Assembly (NCBI GenBank): GCA_022559985.1
Contig: JAFJTR010000003.1
Coordinates: forward strand, 806,001 to 870,000
Origin: Parastagonospora avenae f. sp. tritici 18332-5
Taxonomy: Eukaryota; Ascomycota; Dothideomycetes; Pleosporales; Phaeosphaeriaceae
DNA: 64,000 bases
Reading direction: 5' to 3'
Numbering within the stretch: the stretch's first letter is position 1; every line of letters starts with the position of its first letter. The notes beneath the pieces are model-generated. The model saw only the letters and a list, made by a program, of their open reading frames with translations, did not search any database and had not been told where the DNA came from. Of the stretch, positions 11,181 through 23,176 are shown in pieces. The translations under genes and the position numbers were made by a program.

Positions 11181-12918
11181 TCACTCGATTGTCACACGAA
11201 CGCCTCGGTTATGCTTGGTTACGGGAATAAACATGTCGTGGTCGTATGCAACGTCCTCTGCTGTCGTGTCGTGGAGATGCATGTGTGGTAGTACACGAAG
11301 AACGAGCGCTGTGAGGCAGAGATGCAATTCACACAGAGCAAGGCTGTGAAAACGATTCGTTAGCAATGGGAATTTGATGCCAAGGGGTGGTTGACACTTA
11401 CTTCATACCCAAACAGCTCCGGCTACCTTTGGAAAAGGCAAGCATACCGCGCTCCACCTCCTTTATGCGGTTGTTGTTCTCGTCCAACCATCTCTCGGGA
11501 GCAAAGGCATAAGAGTCTGGAAACGTCCGCTCATTGTGGTGTGTTACGACAGTCGACATGCCAATGGCGTAACCCTGTGGAATCACATACTCGACTGGCT
11601 TCTTATTCCACTCTCCACGGTAAAGCAGATTCTCCTCGGTCGGTATGCGTGCTGTGCGACTCGAAACACCGTACGATAGACGCAGACCCTCCTGAATGAC
11701 TGCACCAAGATATGGCAGCGTCTCGAGAACAGTCCAGTCTGGCAGACGCTGTGGATCCTGGACAACCGTCTGCAATTCCCTCGTCAATTTCGCGAGGATC
11801 TCCGGGTTCGTCAGAAGATGATAGGTCATGACGCTGAGCGCCCAACTTGTCGTTTCTGTCCCTGCACCCACAACCGCAGCAGCTTCATCCGCCAATCTCT
11901 GCGGCTCCTTGTCCAGAAGATCCAGATCCGATCGCAGCAACGAACCGAAAATCGTTGGGCGGTCGTATGTAATACCTGCGTCCAAATCTGCTTTTGCTTG
12001 TCGCACTCGTGCCGGCATGTCAATCTGCAATGTCCTGACCAACAGACTGATATCCGTCGGCATATAATCCACAAGATACTTGCCCAATCCCGCACTCGCC
12101 TTGGTCCATGGGAAAAACCTAAAGATGAAGACTGGCTTCAAAATCGCAGTCGTCGCTTCCCTAAAGTTGGGATACCATCCTTCCTGATCCAAAAGCCCAA
12201 ACCTCTCTCCAAAACTATAGGCCGAAATCGCGTCTGAAGTGAAGCAGCTGTACGCCATTGTGATGTCGAATGGCTTACTATCGCCAGACTGTGCAAGCAG
12301 CTTGGAACACAATTTCTGCACGAGCTCTTTGACTTCGGGCTCGAGCTGTGCGATCATGGAGCGGGAGAAGAATTTCGCAAGGGGCACGCGGCGGATGCGA
12401 TGTAGGTCGTGTGCTGGGGTGCCGAAGCCTGCTTGGCCGAGACTACATTTCTGAACATTAGTATTGCGAACTGTCGTGGTTTATGAGGGGGAAGAGACGT
12501 ACGCAGACCCATTGATTTGATGAACAGGCTTATCGCGCTTCCGCCCTCCAACCGCATAAATCTCCTCTGCAAAGCCAACATCGCTGCAATGTACTTCGTG
12601 CGGGTTGATGCGAACAATTGGGCCTGAAAACAGTCAGAATACGCTCTTCTCTAGGTTATAGCGTGATGCCCTACCATACTCATCATGCATCTTGCGTATC
12701 TCCTTGGAATAACATCCAAAGCGCACCACATCGTGCCAGAACTCGGGAATGTACGTCGCGGCGGCGAGTTTGGGGCCGGGGATCTTGTGAAGCGGGTGCA
12801 AGGGCGAGATATTGTATAGTGCCTGGAGGACTTTGTACACGATCCAGAGGGCTGCGAGAGCGAGGACGTTGCGCGTGCTGAGCACCGAAGCCACTGGCAC
12901 GGCCTGAGGGGTCGCCAT
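11181..12918 (-). CDS. Cytochrome P450 monooxygenase
   Basis: Exons 12918-12675, 12623-12503, 12442-11402 and 11343-11181 give 522 residues. An N-terminal membrane anchor (about residues 10-35) is followed by the proline hinge HKIPGPKLAA. P450 signatures are in order: I-helix AGTETTSW, K-helix EGLR, FAPERW, and the heme loop FSKGSRSCLG with heme ligand Cys465. It should sit on the ER membrane and oxidise a small hydrophobic substrate using a P450 reductase. Sequence flavour resembles secondary-metabolism P450s, but no PKS, NRPS or terpene synthase is nearby, so the substrate is unknown. All introns are GT-AG. The start at 12918 has context ATCATGGCG; an in-frame ATG at 12939 would add seven residues. 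Confidence 0.93.
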
Positions 12919-13397
12919 GATAGATTTGACAGAGGGCAAGAGAGAAAAAAGTTCCCCTCCTCACAATTGCATGTGCACTGACTATACCTACACCCGACTC
13001 GCACCATTCAGCGTTCCTCTATTTCTCTCTCGCACATGAAGGGCCCCGCATGTGCGCTTCCTGCAAAATGAGCGTCCATGCATTTGCTGTCCCGCGCTAG
13101 GAAGGGGTTTATTGACGCCGTTGCGGCAGGGAAATGGCCGAGCCCGTGGTATCCTGGTCGTGGACATGAGTCGTGCTGCTGGAACGAGTCACGGAGCGCG
13201 CGGCTGGGAAACGAATGACATTTGACATTTGGCGTGTCGCCATGGTTTTGCCGCTTGGAGGGAATGGCTTTGAGTTGCTATTGCTGGGCGGGGAAGGTTT
13301 GGGTGTGTGTGTGTGTTTGTGTTCATTATCTAGATGCTTTGTCTATATTTGTTCATGTCCATTAACGTTACGCTAACTCCAGACATGTGTTCAGAAT
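12919..13397. other. Intergenic between P450 start and GPI-protein stop
   Basis: This 479-bp stretch holds the P450 promoter and, at its far end, the 3' region of the next gene, which is on the same strand. A GT-rich run (about 13300-13322) is the only notable texture. No gene seen. Confidence 0.5.
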
Positions 13398-14408
13398 CTA
13401 CCACAACGCCAACCCAACCATTGCGACCATCGGTGCCATGAACCCGCACGATCCAGCCGAAATGGACAGCCCAGCGTTCGCAGTCTGCTCTGCAGGATTG
13501 GCACTAGGTGTGCGTGAAGGCTGACCCGCCCCATCGGGTCCGGCACTGCTCAAGACGACAGTAGACGCAGGAGCGCCATCCTGACCCTGGCTGGGAGCCG
13601 CTGCTGGGTCCGAAGGACGCGCACTACCGCTGCTGTTGTTCGGCGATGAGGACGGTACGGGCGTAGGACGCTGGCTTGGACCTGAACCTCCTGCTGACGA
13701 CGTTGGTCCCGCTGACGAGCGAGGAGGCCTTGCGGATGGCAAGTTGCTAGGGAGTTCGTTTGGCTGGCCACCTGCACAATTCGCTTGGCCGCCCAGCTTC
13801 ACCACCATGCCTACTCCACCGGTCGCTTCTTGGAAGTTGTTGTCGGTCTGGAACTTTTCGACATCGAATGCTTCTCCCTCGGCAGGCAGCTGCAAGTTGT
13901 CGATTTGCTGCCGCCGCGGGTTGACGTACATGAGGAAGCTGTATTGGCGGTTGTCGCCGGTTTCGCCAAATGCGCCGGGAGCCTTGTATTCTAGTTGTGG
14001 TGGGGAGGTGGTGTTGATGTTTGTGATGTCGAAGTTGTTCTTGAAGTTTGCTCGGGCGTAGTGCAGGACGCGCTTGTCGGAGCATGTTGTGTCGACCATG
14101 ATGATGGTGTACAAGACACCAGGCGCGATGCCCGCACTGTCGCCCAAGGCAAAGGTGGGTTCTTGTGCTACAGCTGTTGCTTGTTAGTCGATGGTACTGA
14201 TGATGACTGATTTACACTGACCTTCTTTGCTAAAGGATGTGCCGTCTGAAAAGCCATTGACAGCCTCTCCCGTGTATGAAACCTGAACATCGGTTCCGCC
14301 AGAAAGCCCACCAGCAAGATCTTCGGGAATGATGCTTGGCCTTTGTGCGGCACTGAATTGTGCTATTACCGTAAAAAAGGCTGCGTGTCGTAGATAGTGG
14401 AAAGCCAT
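13398..14408 (-). CDS. Secreted GPI-anchored PEBP-like protein
   Basis: Exons 14408-14222 and 14167-13398 encode 318 residues. Residues 1-21 form a signal peptide ending in AQFSAAQ. The middle (about 30-170) resembles phosphatidylethanolamine-binding proteins: GVLYTIIMVD, then LHY and NRQYSFLMYV. It is followed by a long Ser/Pro/Gly-rich linker (about 185-290) of the kind that carries O-glycans, and a C-terminal hydrophobic tail after small residues, as for GPI attachment. It is therefore probably a cell-wall or plasma-membrane surface protein of unknown ligand. The intron has a GTCAGT donor and a CTAAC branch site. PEBP membership is from motif shape and is less certain than the surface location. 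Confidence 0.8.
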
Positions 14409-15095
14409 GATGAGATGATGGAGGACTTGTATTAAACAATATATTCGATGCCTTAGGTTCTGAAATCTGGGGTAGCAAACGAGACTGAGGATGGAAATTT
14501 AAAGTTTGAATGAGGCTATAACGAAGCTGTAGCCCCAGGCCTTATGTACTTGCATGCCTCGTGGTATGTGGGCACAGTCGCTGAAGCAAAACCCCGCCTC
14601 AAACTGCTGCCACGACCGGAAAGTAGCAATGGCACGACCATCCCAGCAAACGTTACCCGAGAATAGCTGATAATCTGCTGTTCGCTGCTCTCCAAACAAT
14701 TAGCGCGCGAGATTCGCTTACGAACTTGTTCGCGACGACCTTGTCAGCTGTTTCAGTTTCAGGACCGTTTCGGATGCGCAACAACCGGGCGCGTCGAACC
14801 TGCTGTACTGCGCCACAGGTCTACACGTTTGGTCGAATCGCATGGGGGAATTGAAAGCCAAAGTCGCCTTGTACGACAACCATCCCGTGCAGTGACCGCG
14901 CCACAACAGAGGCTGTGAAAGATCAATTCCCGGTGGCATATTCGGTGTTACTCAGAGACATCATGTACTCTTGGCTGCAAGGGAACAGAACATCCGGCGG
15001 TCTGTTTACGTATACGTTCTGTTTCAGTATCAATTCCTGTGTTGCCAGCCCTGACTTGGCGACACCAACGTCTGGTTGACAGTTAACTTGACAGT
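14409..15095. other. Intergenic, no gene recognised
   Basis: This 687-bp interval holds the promoter of the GPI-anchored protein and the region past the end of the F-box pseudogene. Two minus-strand open frames of 66-73 codons lack any supporting feature. Confidence 0.5.
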
Positions 15096-16669
15096 TTAGT
15101 TTGACAGCTCAAACTCCTCAAGTCCTGTCCAGGCCTGCATATAGCCCCGTTTCTTCGCTGAGCGATGTGCGTCTGCCGAACGGCTTTTGCAGCGTCGTTC
15201 ACAGCCTACTGCGCACGAGCTGTGATCTGCCAACCCGGAGCCATCCTCGCCCGATAGTCGTCGCATCGTCATTAGCATCGGATACATTTTTGCTGCAGCT
15301 AGAGTTAGTACAGGTGATTAAGCGGAGACTAGTTACATTACATGGATGAAATTCGCACTTGACGAATCCAAGAGAGTAGCTCAGCTCGACTCCGTAGCCC
15401 AATAGCAACCTACGAAGGTGGCAAAGGTGTAATGGCAAAGATCCTTCCTCTCGATACTCGTCGATGCGACACTTTATTGTGACGCTTTTCAAGGCAGGCA
15501 GACCGCGTCTAGCGAACTCGGCCAAAATCAGAAAGAATCTATCGCTGGGGCCTTCTCTTGCTGACCGCAAATCGACCGTCAATGTCTGTAGACTGGGAGG
15601 TAGGAGTTTGTCAATAATGGCATACTGTGTCCTCGTACGAAAGTTGAAGAGAGGCACCTCGAGATGAGTGAGCAAAGCGAATCGCTGAAATGAGAAGGGC
15701 TGCAAGGGGTCTGCTTGACGTGCGGACACAACTTTGCAACCGTTGACTTCGATCATCCGTACATCGGATAGAGTGTCTTAGTGCAGTTGCAAGGCGTTGT
15801 ATATGTGCAAATAATCCGCCGTGCTTGTGTGCCACTGGTTGTACTCCATGTGAAAGCTACACAAAACTCGACACGTCTCAATGAATCTCGATACCCAACG
15901 GGCAGGAATTCCACGCCGCTTCAGAGTGAATCCCTGAATCGTGGATGTTCGTACTTTGCAGTGCCACGAGCGCTCTGTGGTCTCGTCGCTCTGCAGTCCT
16001 TACTCCCACAGCCACGCATTCACAATAGAGAGTGTGCGAAGTGATGTCAGCGCGAAGAGCAACGAAAATTCACCGATGCGATAGGGCATCTCCTCCTTAA
16101 ATGTGATGTTGAGGGTACGCAGCTTCTGAAAAAAACACTTGTCCTGGTGGATCTGCATCATAGAGATTGGCGAGAAGTATGCTACCACGATTGGCGACAT
16201 CGAGTTGTTGTAGACATGGCAAAGCGCGCGCAATTGAGTAGGAGAATGTAGTCCGTGTCAAAGTATAGAGACCAAGGACCCCACGCTTCTCCAAAACCTC
16301 GTACAAGTCCAGGTCCAGGACTACCTCTTCGCCGAAGTCAGCGGAACATCCAGTACCATGTCCCCCAGCATGAGCATTTTGGTTCTGGGCCTGGACGTTG
16401 GGTCCACACTCTTCGTAATGTTTTACGAGCCCTGCACAATGATTATTGGCCAAGATCGTTCGGCCAAATAGTTTGAGGTGCTTAATGCAGCAAGCATAGA
16501 ACCTTTGGTATAACAAGAGCGAGATGATTGAGTGAAAATGACGGCTGGTCCTGAACATGACTGGGAAGTTTTTACATTGCTCGTTGTAGGTGTCGTAAAA
16601 GGCATTGGGAATGAACTTGGAAATCTGGGCAAATAGCTCGTTGGTTAGATCACCGATTGACATAGGCAT
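15096..16669 (-). pseudogene. Broken F-box/LRR-type gene
   Basis: From ATG 16669 the frame reads like a fungal F-box protein (DLTNELFAQISKFIP, then RTSRHFHSIISLLLYQRF). Coding sense then jumps by one base near 16240-16243, where TTFS continues as PTQLRAL in the next frame. That second frame continues to about 15342 but carries two in-frame TAA codons (16002-16000 and 15780-15778); both would be CAA after a single C-to-T change. A credible last intron (15341-15299, branch TACTAAC) leads to a C-terminal exon 15298-15096 ending GLEEFELSN. Gene order and C-terminus are thus intact while the reading frame is broken three times. The stops fit CpA-to-TpA change of the RIP type. A sequencing error could explain the frameshift but hardly all three lesions. 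Confidence 0.75.
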
Positions 16670-16887
16670 TGGGTGTGCTGATTCCGTGTCTCTAACATTG
16701 ACTGCTGTTTGTCCAATGGGAAGCCCGGCGATTAGCGCAGCGGCTCATCGTTGTTCCGGTCCGGCGTTACTGCCCCGATCAATAAGCGAGTCCTTGGCAA
16801 CACCAGCAATTTGGAGTGCCGCTACCTCGACAAAATAGTCAACCTCGCAATACCTATCCACCTCCAACCACCCACAACAACGCCAAA

Positions 16888-17377
16888 ATGACCAAGCGTA
16901 CGCCTCCCTCTCTCTACCGAATGGAACAGTTATTGATTACAATGTAGGCACAAAGAAGGTCGGCATCACCGGAAAGTACGGTACCCGTTACGGTGCCTCG
17001 CTCCGTAAGCAGGTCAAGAAGATGGAGGTGCGCACACCCAAACAAGTCTTGCCGCGCAAGGAATGAGCGCTCACAACAATATTCAGATCACACAACACGC
17101 CCGCTACGTGTGCCAGTTCTGCGGAAAGAACGCCGTCAAGCGCACTGCTGTCGGTATCTGGAACTGCCGATCCTGCAGGAAGACCACCGCCGGAGGAGCC
17201 TACACCGTCTCGTAAGCGCACCCGTGTCTCGCTACATTGCGAGTCCATATCACCGGCTCGAATTGCGGTGACGGGAAGAATATCTTTGGACAATGCTAAC
17301 ACGTGCGTCGCAGAACCCCCGCTGCCGCCGCCACAAGGTCAACCATCCGTCGTCTGCGCGAGATTGCTGAGGTTTAA
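16888..17377 (+). CDS. RPL43: 60S ribosomal protein L43 (eL43/L37a)
   Basis: Four exons, 16888-16897, 16948-17027, 17087-17211 and 17314-17377, give 92 residues. The protein starts MTKRTKKVGITGKYG and carries the zinc ribbon CQFCGK...WNCRSC, followed by GGAYTVST and STIRRLREIAEV. This is the full-length eukaryotic eL43, a structural part of the large ribosomal subunit. The first exon is only 10 nt, a layout common in fungal ribosomal genes. The three introns are 50, 59 and 102 nt; the last has a GCTAAC branch site. Confidence 0.97.
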
Positions 17378-18000
17378 GGGAACATTGGGCAACGGTTCGG
17401 TGGAGTTATTCGAGCGTCTTTCTCTGCATCGGCAGCCATTATCCAACTGAGATGGCTCATAGAAGCATCTGGATGCCGGTCCTGTAACGATCATGGGTTT
17501 ATCAGGATTCTCATAAAAACAATGGCACGATCATGAACAATGACAACCGTCGCGAGCCTGAGTGTAACATGGTCTTCATACAACCTCTGCAATTCACGTG
17601 TATTGTAGGACGGCACCAATCCTCGCTCATTCCTTTACGCGCCTCAATCCCGACCACAATTGACACATCAGACACGCTTCACGACATCGACGAAAGCAGA
17701 AAAGGCTTGAGCAAGGAGCAGACAACGTATGACTCAGTAGAATCAAGACGGTGCCGATCTTGATGGGAAGCCGGGCGCGGTTTTCGACACAAAGCTGTGA
17801 TTGGGAGACAATTGCGTGAGACAAGATCGAAACATCCATGAATGACCACGCGTTGACCTACCCATTGGACTGATTGGATCTTCTCAGCCATGAGCCAGCA
17901 TGCAACAGAACAGTGAAGCAGCATTGCTGCAAAGCCAAACTCCCGCCTTGCTCTTGTTCAGTCAACGATGCCGCTCATGTCGTATTGTAAAAATCGCTCG
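17378..18000. other. Region downstream of RPL43, no gene seen
   Basis: About 620 bp with only short, featureless open frames. It separates RPL43 from the repeat-like territory to the right. Confidence 0.45.
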
Positions 18001-19569
18001 CTTTCCGACTAGTCTTCTTTGGGCTCTGGCCTGGTATTCATACCTCGATCGAGCAGCTCTCCTCTTTCTTCCATACTCCTTGGTCCCTTCCTAAAAACTA
18101 AAGAAGACACAGTCCGAATATTATGTCTCTCCCTTCCCTCCTCGGGTTTCCAAAAACGAGAGAAATAGAAAACATGGGTCAAGTTTTGCTCTCAGTCGTA
18201 TCTCGAAATTGTGTGGAGCAAAGTACATGTTCTTCCTTCTGGAAAGCTTGTCTGTCAAAACATTGCTGCAAGGGTCCATGACTTTTGCCCCGGCTCAAAT
18301 CGCGACTAAAACGCTCTTGAGGGCATTCAAATATCGATCCTACCCGTCACAGCTCCGTCGGCTTTTGCATATGGCTATCACGCAAGTCGAAAAGCAATTT
18401 CCAACACTGTCATGTCCTTCTGCCGACGCCTGCCGTCAAAAGCGAAGCTTCGCCATATCATGAAGTGCATCCGGTCTGTTGCGATAAAAGCCGTAAACAA
18501 AATCTCTGTACCTGGAGACTAAATCCTTTTCTTGAGCCATCAGAACCATGAGGAATGATCTGCCCGACTCAAAAATTGGAGAGGACAAAGTTGCATGTTT
18601 GGGGTGCCGTGTAGCTATCACAGATTGTCTCATCATCGCAAGCCTTCCTAGTGATCGAGGATGGATATATATAACTTCCTCCGCCCTACTGCTTTCTTCT
18701 GACCTGCCATCAAATTCTCTAAAGTCTCACACCAAAGCATTTAAGGATCTAGTTGACAGCTCTCGCCTCGTGTCTCTGTGACAAAAAGTTATGTGCCAAA
18801 AGACTATCAAGGAAGTTGTCGGATCGTGAGTATCGGTAGGGACGTCGTCTGCTCAACACTGACCGCCGAGCTGACTCGATCCTTCTTCGATTCTACTTCG
18901 GCCCGACTTGCGTTGCGCTCAGGTATACCTTCGTAGCACCCACTTTCATAGATCAATAAATACCAATACCAGTCACCAGAAGAACCTCGTTATTGTTATT
19001 TACCCGTACGATCGTACAATACCTACCAACAGAAGTTAATGCCTTTCAAAACCGTAGTTCGTGATGACATAGAAACTGGTCGAGTGGTCTACCAGTCAAT
19101 TTGTATACATCGCTCCGCGGGCCAAAAGGAACTTCTTCGCGAAGTCCAAGGAACTTCGTTGATTTTATCGGCTCTTAAGCCCATAAAAAGTGCTCTGGAC
19201 TATGGCACATGTCTCTGAGTAGACTTGTCCGCCCCCAAAGTGCTGCTACGGCTATTCATGAGCGACACGTTCGTCGCTCTCCTATGCGTCCAAATAAAGA
19301 AGTGGGGCGATCATCGGTATAACCCCCTCTCGCTACTCAAAGAGAGCTGTCGCATCTCTACTATTTCGCAAGAAGCAAAATGCCGCTTCCCAGGCTACAT
19401 GTTCAAGTCACGCGTTTATCCAAAATTCATGATAGACGACCTTGATGTGCCCGAGGTCTTTATTTGATGGCTACCTAGGTATTCCTAACATCACTCCAAA
19501 AAGCTTTAAGATGCGGCTTATGTATCAAAGCACGGTGAAGTCGACCGCAAAAACGCCAGACTCGTTTGT
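18000..19569 (+). repeat. Possible older, strongly diverged part of the 200-bp array
   Basis: No gene seen. Several short blocks resemble the anchor of the well-preserved units to the right: ATGTCTCTCCC followed by TTTCCAAAAACGAG near 18123, CATGTCCTTCTGCCGACG near 18409, and AAAACGCCAGACTCG with GTGAGGAG near 19548. TATA-like stretches occur at about 18665 and 19185. Spacing is irregular and similarity weak, so array membership is tentative. Confidence 0.35.
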
Positions 19570-21630
19570 GAGGAGATATAGAACCTCGCATTCTTCTGAT
19601 CCCTCTCACGCCTTCTCATCAACATGAGCAAATGTGTTCTTTGTGCAACCAAAAGACCTCAGGAAGAGATAGATGTCTGGCTCGCGCAGCTCTTTACCAA
19701 GAAAAAATAAATAGATTCTTTCTGCCATACGAGAAAGACCTATTATGACGTTCATCTCTCAAAATCTTCCATGGGTGTTTTTATGTTCCCTGTGCTTACA
19801 AAAACTAAATTTTGTTCCACATTGTTACCTCTGTATTGTTATCCCGCAGCAAAGCACAACTAGCACTGAAAAGGGATTGGGAATATGAAATGTCTGGCTC
19901 GCGCTGAGGGTGTTTTCCTTCAATTCAACCCCCATTGATTCCACGAAATGTTCGGGCGTTCGTCGAGTTTGGCAGTGCATATAAAGGCCAGCAATTCTTC
20001 TGCTTTCTCAATCCCTTGCATCAGTGCAAATAGCGCTATTTAAAGTTGAACACATCATAGTCATGTCTGGCCTGCGCTGCCCTTTCTCCAAAATGGTAGA
20101 CTCGCTTCTCGATGAGGACGGTGGCTTGCTGTTGGGATGATGTCTCAAGATCGGTTCTGCACGGTTGTTACATCAACACAGTTTACAAAGCCAACAATCA
20201 CTCCGCTTTCTGACGCCTTCAAAAATTCTACATCGGCGCCAAAAGCGCTACCAAAACAACACAAGCTTATATTATATCTGGCCTGTGGTTTTCTCTTTCG
20301 AGAACTCTGGTTGTTTAGGAAGCATAAGCACGACTCTTCCGTCCCTCGAGAACTCTTCACACATAACTTTCTACGCCGAATATTAGCTATAAAAGTCGAA
20401 CACTTAGTGTCCACTTCTTCTACATTCCAGATGCTCTACATCAGCGCGACCAGCACTACAAAAACAACAGCAAGTTCAGCGTATGTCCAGCTCGACCTGC
20501 CCTTGTCTCGAAACTCGTCTATTGTAAACACACGAAGACGACTCTTCCGTTCCTCGAGCATTCTTCACACATGATCTCCTGCGCCAAGCGGCGTCCACAA
20601 AATCCACTTCCACTTCCTACATCTCTCAATTACTCTGCATCAGCACAAAAGCGCTTTGCCAAAATTGTGCAAGAGTATGCTCATGTCCGGTCTACGCCGC
20701 CTGGTCTTAAAAGATGTTTTTGACGTGTTCATAGGGAGGACCCTTCCATTCCTCGAAATTATTGCATTATATGGCTTGGGATAAAGTCTGACATTTATCC
20801 GCCTCCAACATCTTCTATCGACTCTATACCAGCGCCAAATAACTCTACCAAACCATATACAGAGAGTTCAATGTCCAGTCTGCAGCTCTCGTTTCTCCAA
20901 AACCCTGGTTCCACCCTCTAATGAGGAAGACCTCTTTCTCTCGAAAATACTTCACGCACTATCTTTTCCAACCACTAGCATCTTTACTATGAAGCCTCAA
21001 CTCTTATTACCCTCCCACACTCCAAACACACGACATCTGTGCAGGCAGCGCTAGAAAGTCAAAAGGCTTCAGATGCAAGTCTGACGTGCGCCGCCTTTTC
21101 CAAAAGTAATTGCTAAGGGCCCTATGAGAGAGGTTTTTGCCGCCCCAAAGTGTTTCACGCATGATATCCTAGGGTGACAGTATCTATAAAACCCACACTC
21201 CCTCTTCTCCTCCTTCTCCTTCCACATCAACTCTCCACCGCTCAAAAAGCTCTACCAGATTGGATGAGGATCAAGTCCATGTCCGAATTGCGCCGTCTTT
21301 ACCAAAAACTCTGTACATGCCCCGGATGAGAAATACGTCCGCTCTATCAAAATCTTCCACGTATGATTTCCCCAGTATCCAGCATCTATAAAACCCAACT
21401 CCTCTCTTTCCACCATCTATCATCTAATCTCCACCGCTCAAAACTCTTTACGAAAACCATTCAATCAGACACACATGTCCGGCCTGCACCGGCTTTCCCC
21501 AAAACGCCAACCTCGTCAGAGTATGAGGGAGACGCCATCTCTTCTTCTTCACAAAACCCTTTACCGTTCAATCATGACTTTGCTCATCTGTGCTGTTCTC
21601 TATAAAGAAGGAGCAACTTGTCCATGTCAT
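19570..21630 (+). repeat. Diverged tandem array of about 200-bp promoter-like units
   Basis: About ten units with anchors at 19673, 19890, 20063, 20274, 20483, 20683, 20871, 21077, 21279 and 21475 (mean spacing 200 bp, range 173-217). The anchor is ATGTCYGGCYTGCGC or a close variant. A TATA-like box precedes many anchors by 83-96 nt (19577, 19980, 20388, about 20780, 21185, 21387), with a C/T-rich leader containing CTCCACCGCTCAAAA in the last two units. About 70 nt after the anchor comes a block like CTCGAAATTCTTCACGCATGAT. Most units encode only 5-35 codons before a stop, in shifting frames, so conserved protein coding is not supported. The last unit opens a 95-codon frame (21475-21762) with no known domain. 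It could be decayed minigene copies, a satellite, or a family of short transcripts. Confidence 0.8.
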
Positions 21631-22056
21631 GTCCTGGCAAGAGTACGAGAAAATTCGCCGGCACGACATGCTGTCAAAACGGCAAGGAAGAGCTGGCATG
21701 TGTGCGATCAAAGGGATGGTAAGGATGACGGATGTCTGTCTGCCAGCGCAAAAATTAATTAACTTACTGTACCATCTATGATTCTAGAACGCCTTACCCT
21801 TCGTATACCAAGCCACGCATGCATTTATACAATGGCGCGTTTCTCTTTCCTAGGGGAATTATGATCTGTTGTCATGGTGGTGATGATCGTCATCATCATC
21901 ACTTCCAAGTCTCACACGTAATCATGTTCCAAGAAAACCGCGACACGTCGAAGGAATTCTTCAATTCTCTTAGGCTCGTTCGTCGTAACTCATATCGTAA
22001 GCACCACCAACATCCACAATCTAGCCTACACCCCCATACGTCTCGTCCACACTGAC
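21631..22056. other. Intergenic between repeat array and SDR gene
   Basis: About 430 bp, including the end of the 95-codon frame of the last array unit and the 3' side of the SDR gene. A short CATCATCATC run lies at about 21890. No gene seen. Confidence 0.45.
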
Positions 22057-23176
22057 TTATGACGGCTTGTAATCATCACGCGCATTGTTATGCGGCGCCT
22101 CCGTCGGCGGTCCCTCGGGCGTGGTATAGCATCTCGACATACCGCCATCAACCACAAAGTCCGTGCCATTGACAAAGCTGCTCTCGTCGCTAGCGAGGAA
22201 CAAGACAGCTTGAGCCTGCTCGACAGCCTCGCCGAAGCGGCCCGTCGGGAAGTGGACTTCGCGGCGGTGACGCTTGGCTTGGTCGTCGCCGAGCCAGTCT
22301 TGGAGAAGGGGGGTGCTGGGTGTTGTTAGCGTGTTTGTACTGACAAGTCATGTGGTTACGTACTTCAGTGGCGCGGGGCACAGGGCGTTGAATCTGAAGC
22401 CCTCGCGGGCGTGCACCATGGCGAGTTCGCGGGTCATGGCGAGGACGGCACCTTTGCTGGCAGTGTATGCGAGTTGAGGGGTTGCGCTGCCGACGAGCGC
22501 AACTACGCTGGCAGTGTTGATGACACTGGTCTTCTTCTTGCCGTGCTTCCTGAAGCTGATGACTGCGTGTTTGCTGCCGAACCACACACCCTTGACATTA
22601 ATAGCTTGCGTGAGGTCCCAAATCTTTTCGGGGGTGTTGACGGCGTCGTCGTCGGCAGAGTGCATTATGCCGGCGTTGTTGAAGAGGACGTCGAGACCGC
22701 CCCAGGAGTCGACGTGCTCAATCATGGCTTGGACATCGGCTTCCTTGGAGACGTCGGAGATTTTGGTTTCAATCTTCTTGGCCTCGGGGACGACTTGCTT
22801 TAATTTGGCGACGGCTTTTTCGAGAGCTGGGCCGGAGATGTCGGAGAGGAGGACGTTGGCGCCTTCCCGTAGGAAGAGCACGGCTGTCTCCAGACCGATG
22901 CCGCTGCGAGGTGTTAAACAAGTTCATGCATTGGCTTCATAATATGTTGGAGCAAAATGGCAGCTCGCATTGAGCGAGAACAGGAAAAGGAAAGAACAAG
23001 AGAGTACTAAACAGAAGGGGAAAAAGGAAACAGTGAAGGAAGGGTTTGAAACGCCGTAATGGTCGAGACGTAGACAAAGAAGACGTGAGACTGGTAGTGA
23101 GACTGGTAGTAGAAGAGCATGTCGCTTACCCAGCGCCACCGGTAATGATGCAATTCTTGCCCTCAAGACGACCCAT
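22057..23176 (-). CDS. Short-chain dehydrogenase/reductase
   Basis: Exons 23176-23130, 22903-22364 and 22315-22057 encode 281 residues. Classical SDR motifs are present: TGGAGGIG at the nucleotide-binding turn (residues 12-19), LFNNAGI near 90, and the catalytic Ser148, Tyr162 and Lys166 (YTASK). The C-terminal part has SSFVNGTDFVVDGGMSRCY, the usual SDR end. The first intron (226 nt) is long for this window and splits the TGxxxGxG motif. The substrate is unknown; cofactor is probably NAD(H), given the Asp in LLSDISG after the second strand. It starts 920 bp from a divergent glutamine-synthetase-like gene. Confidence 0.92.

Noticed and set aside
20137..20574. 145-codon frame inside the repeat array
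   Set aside because: It spans two repeat units in a frame not conserved in the other units, so it is probably a chance frame.
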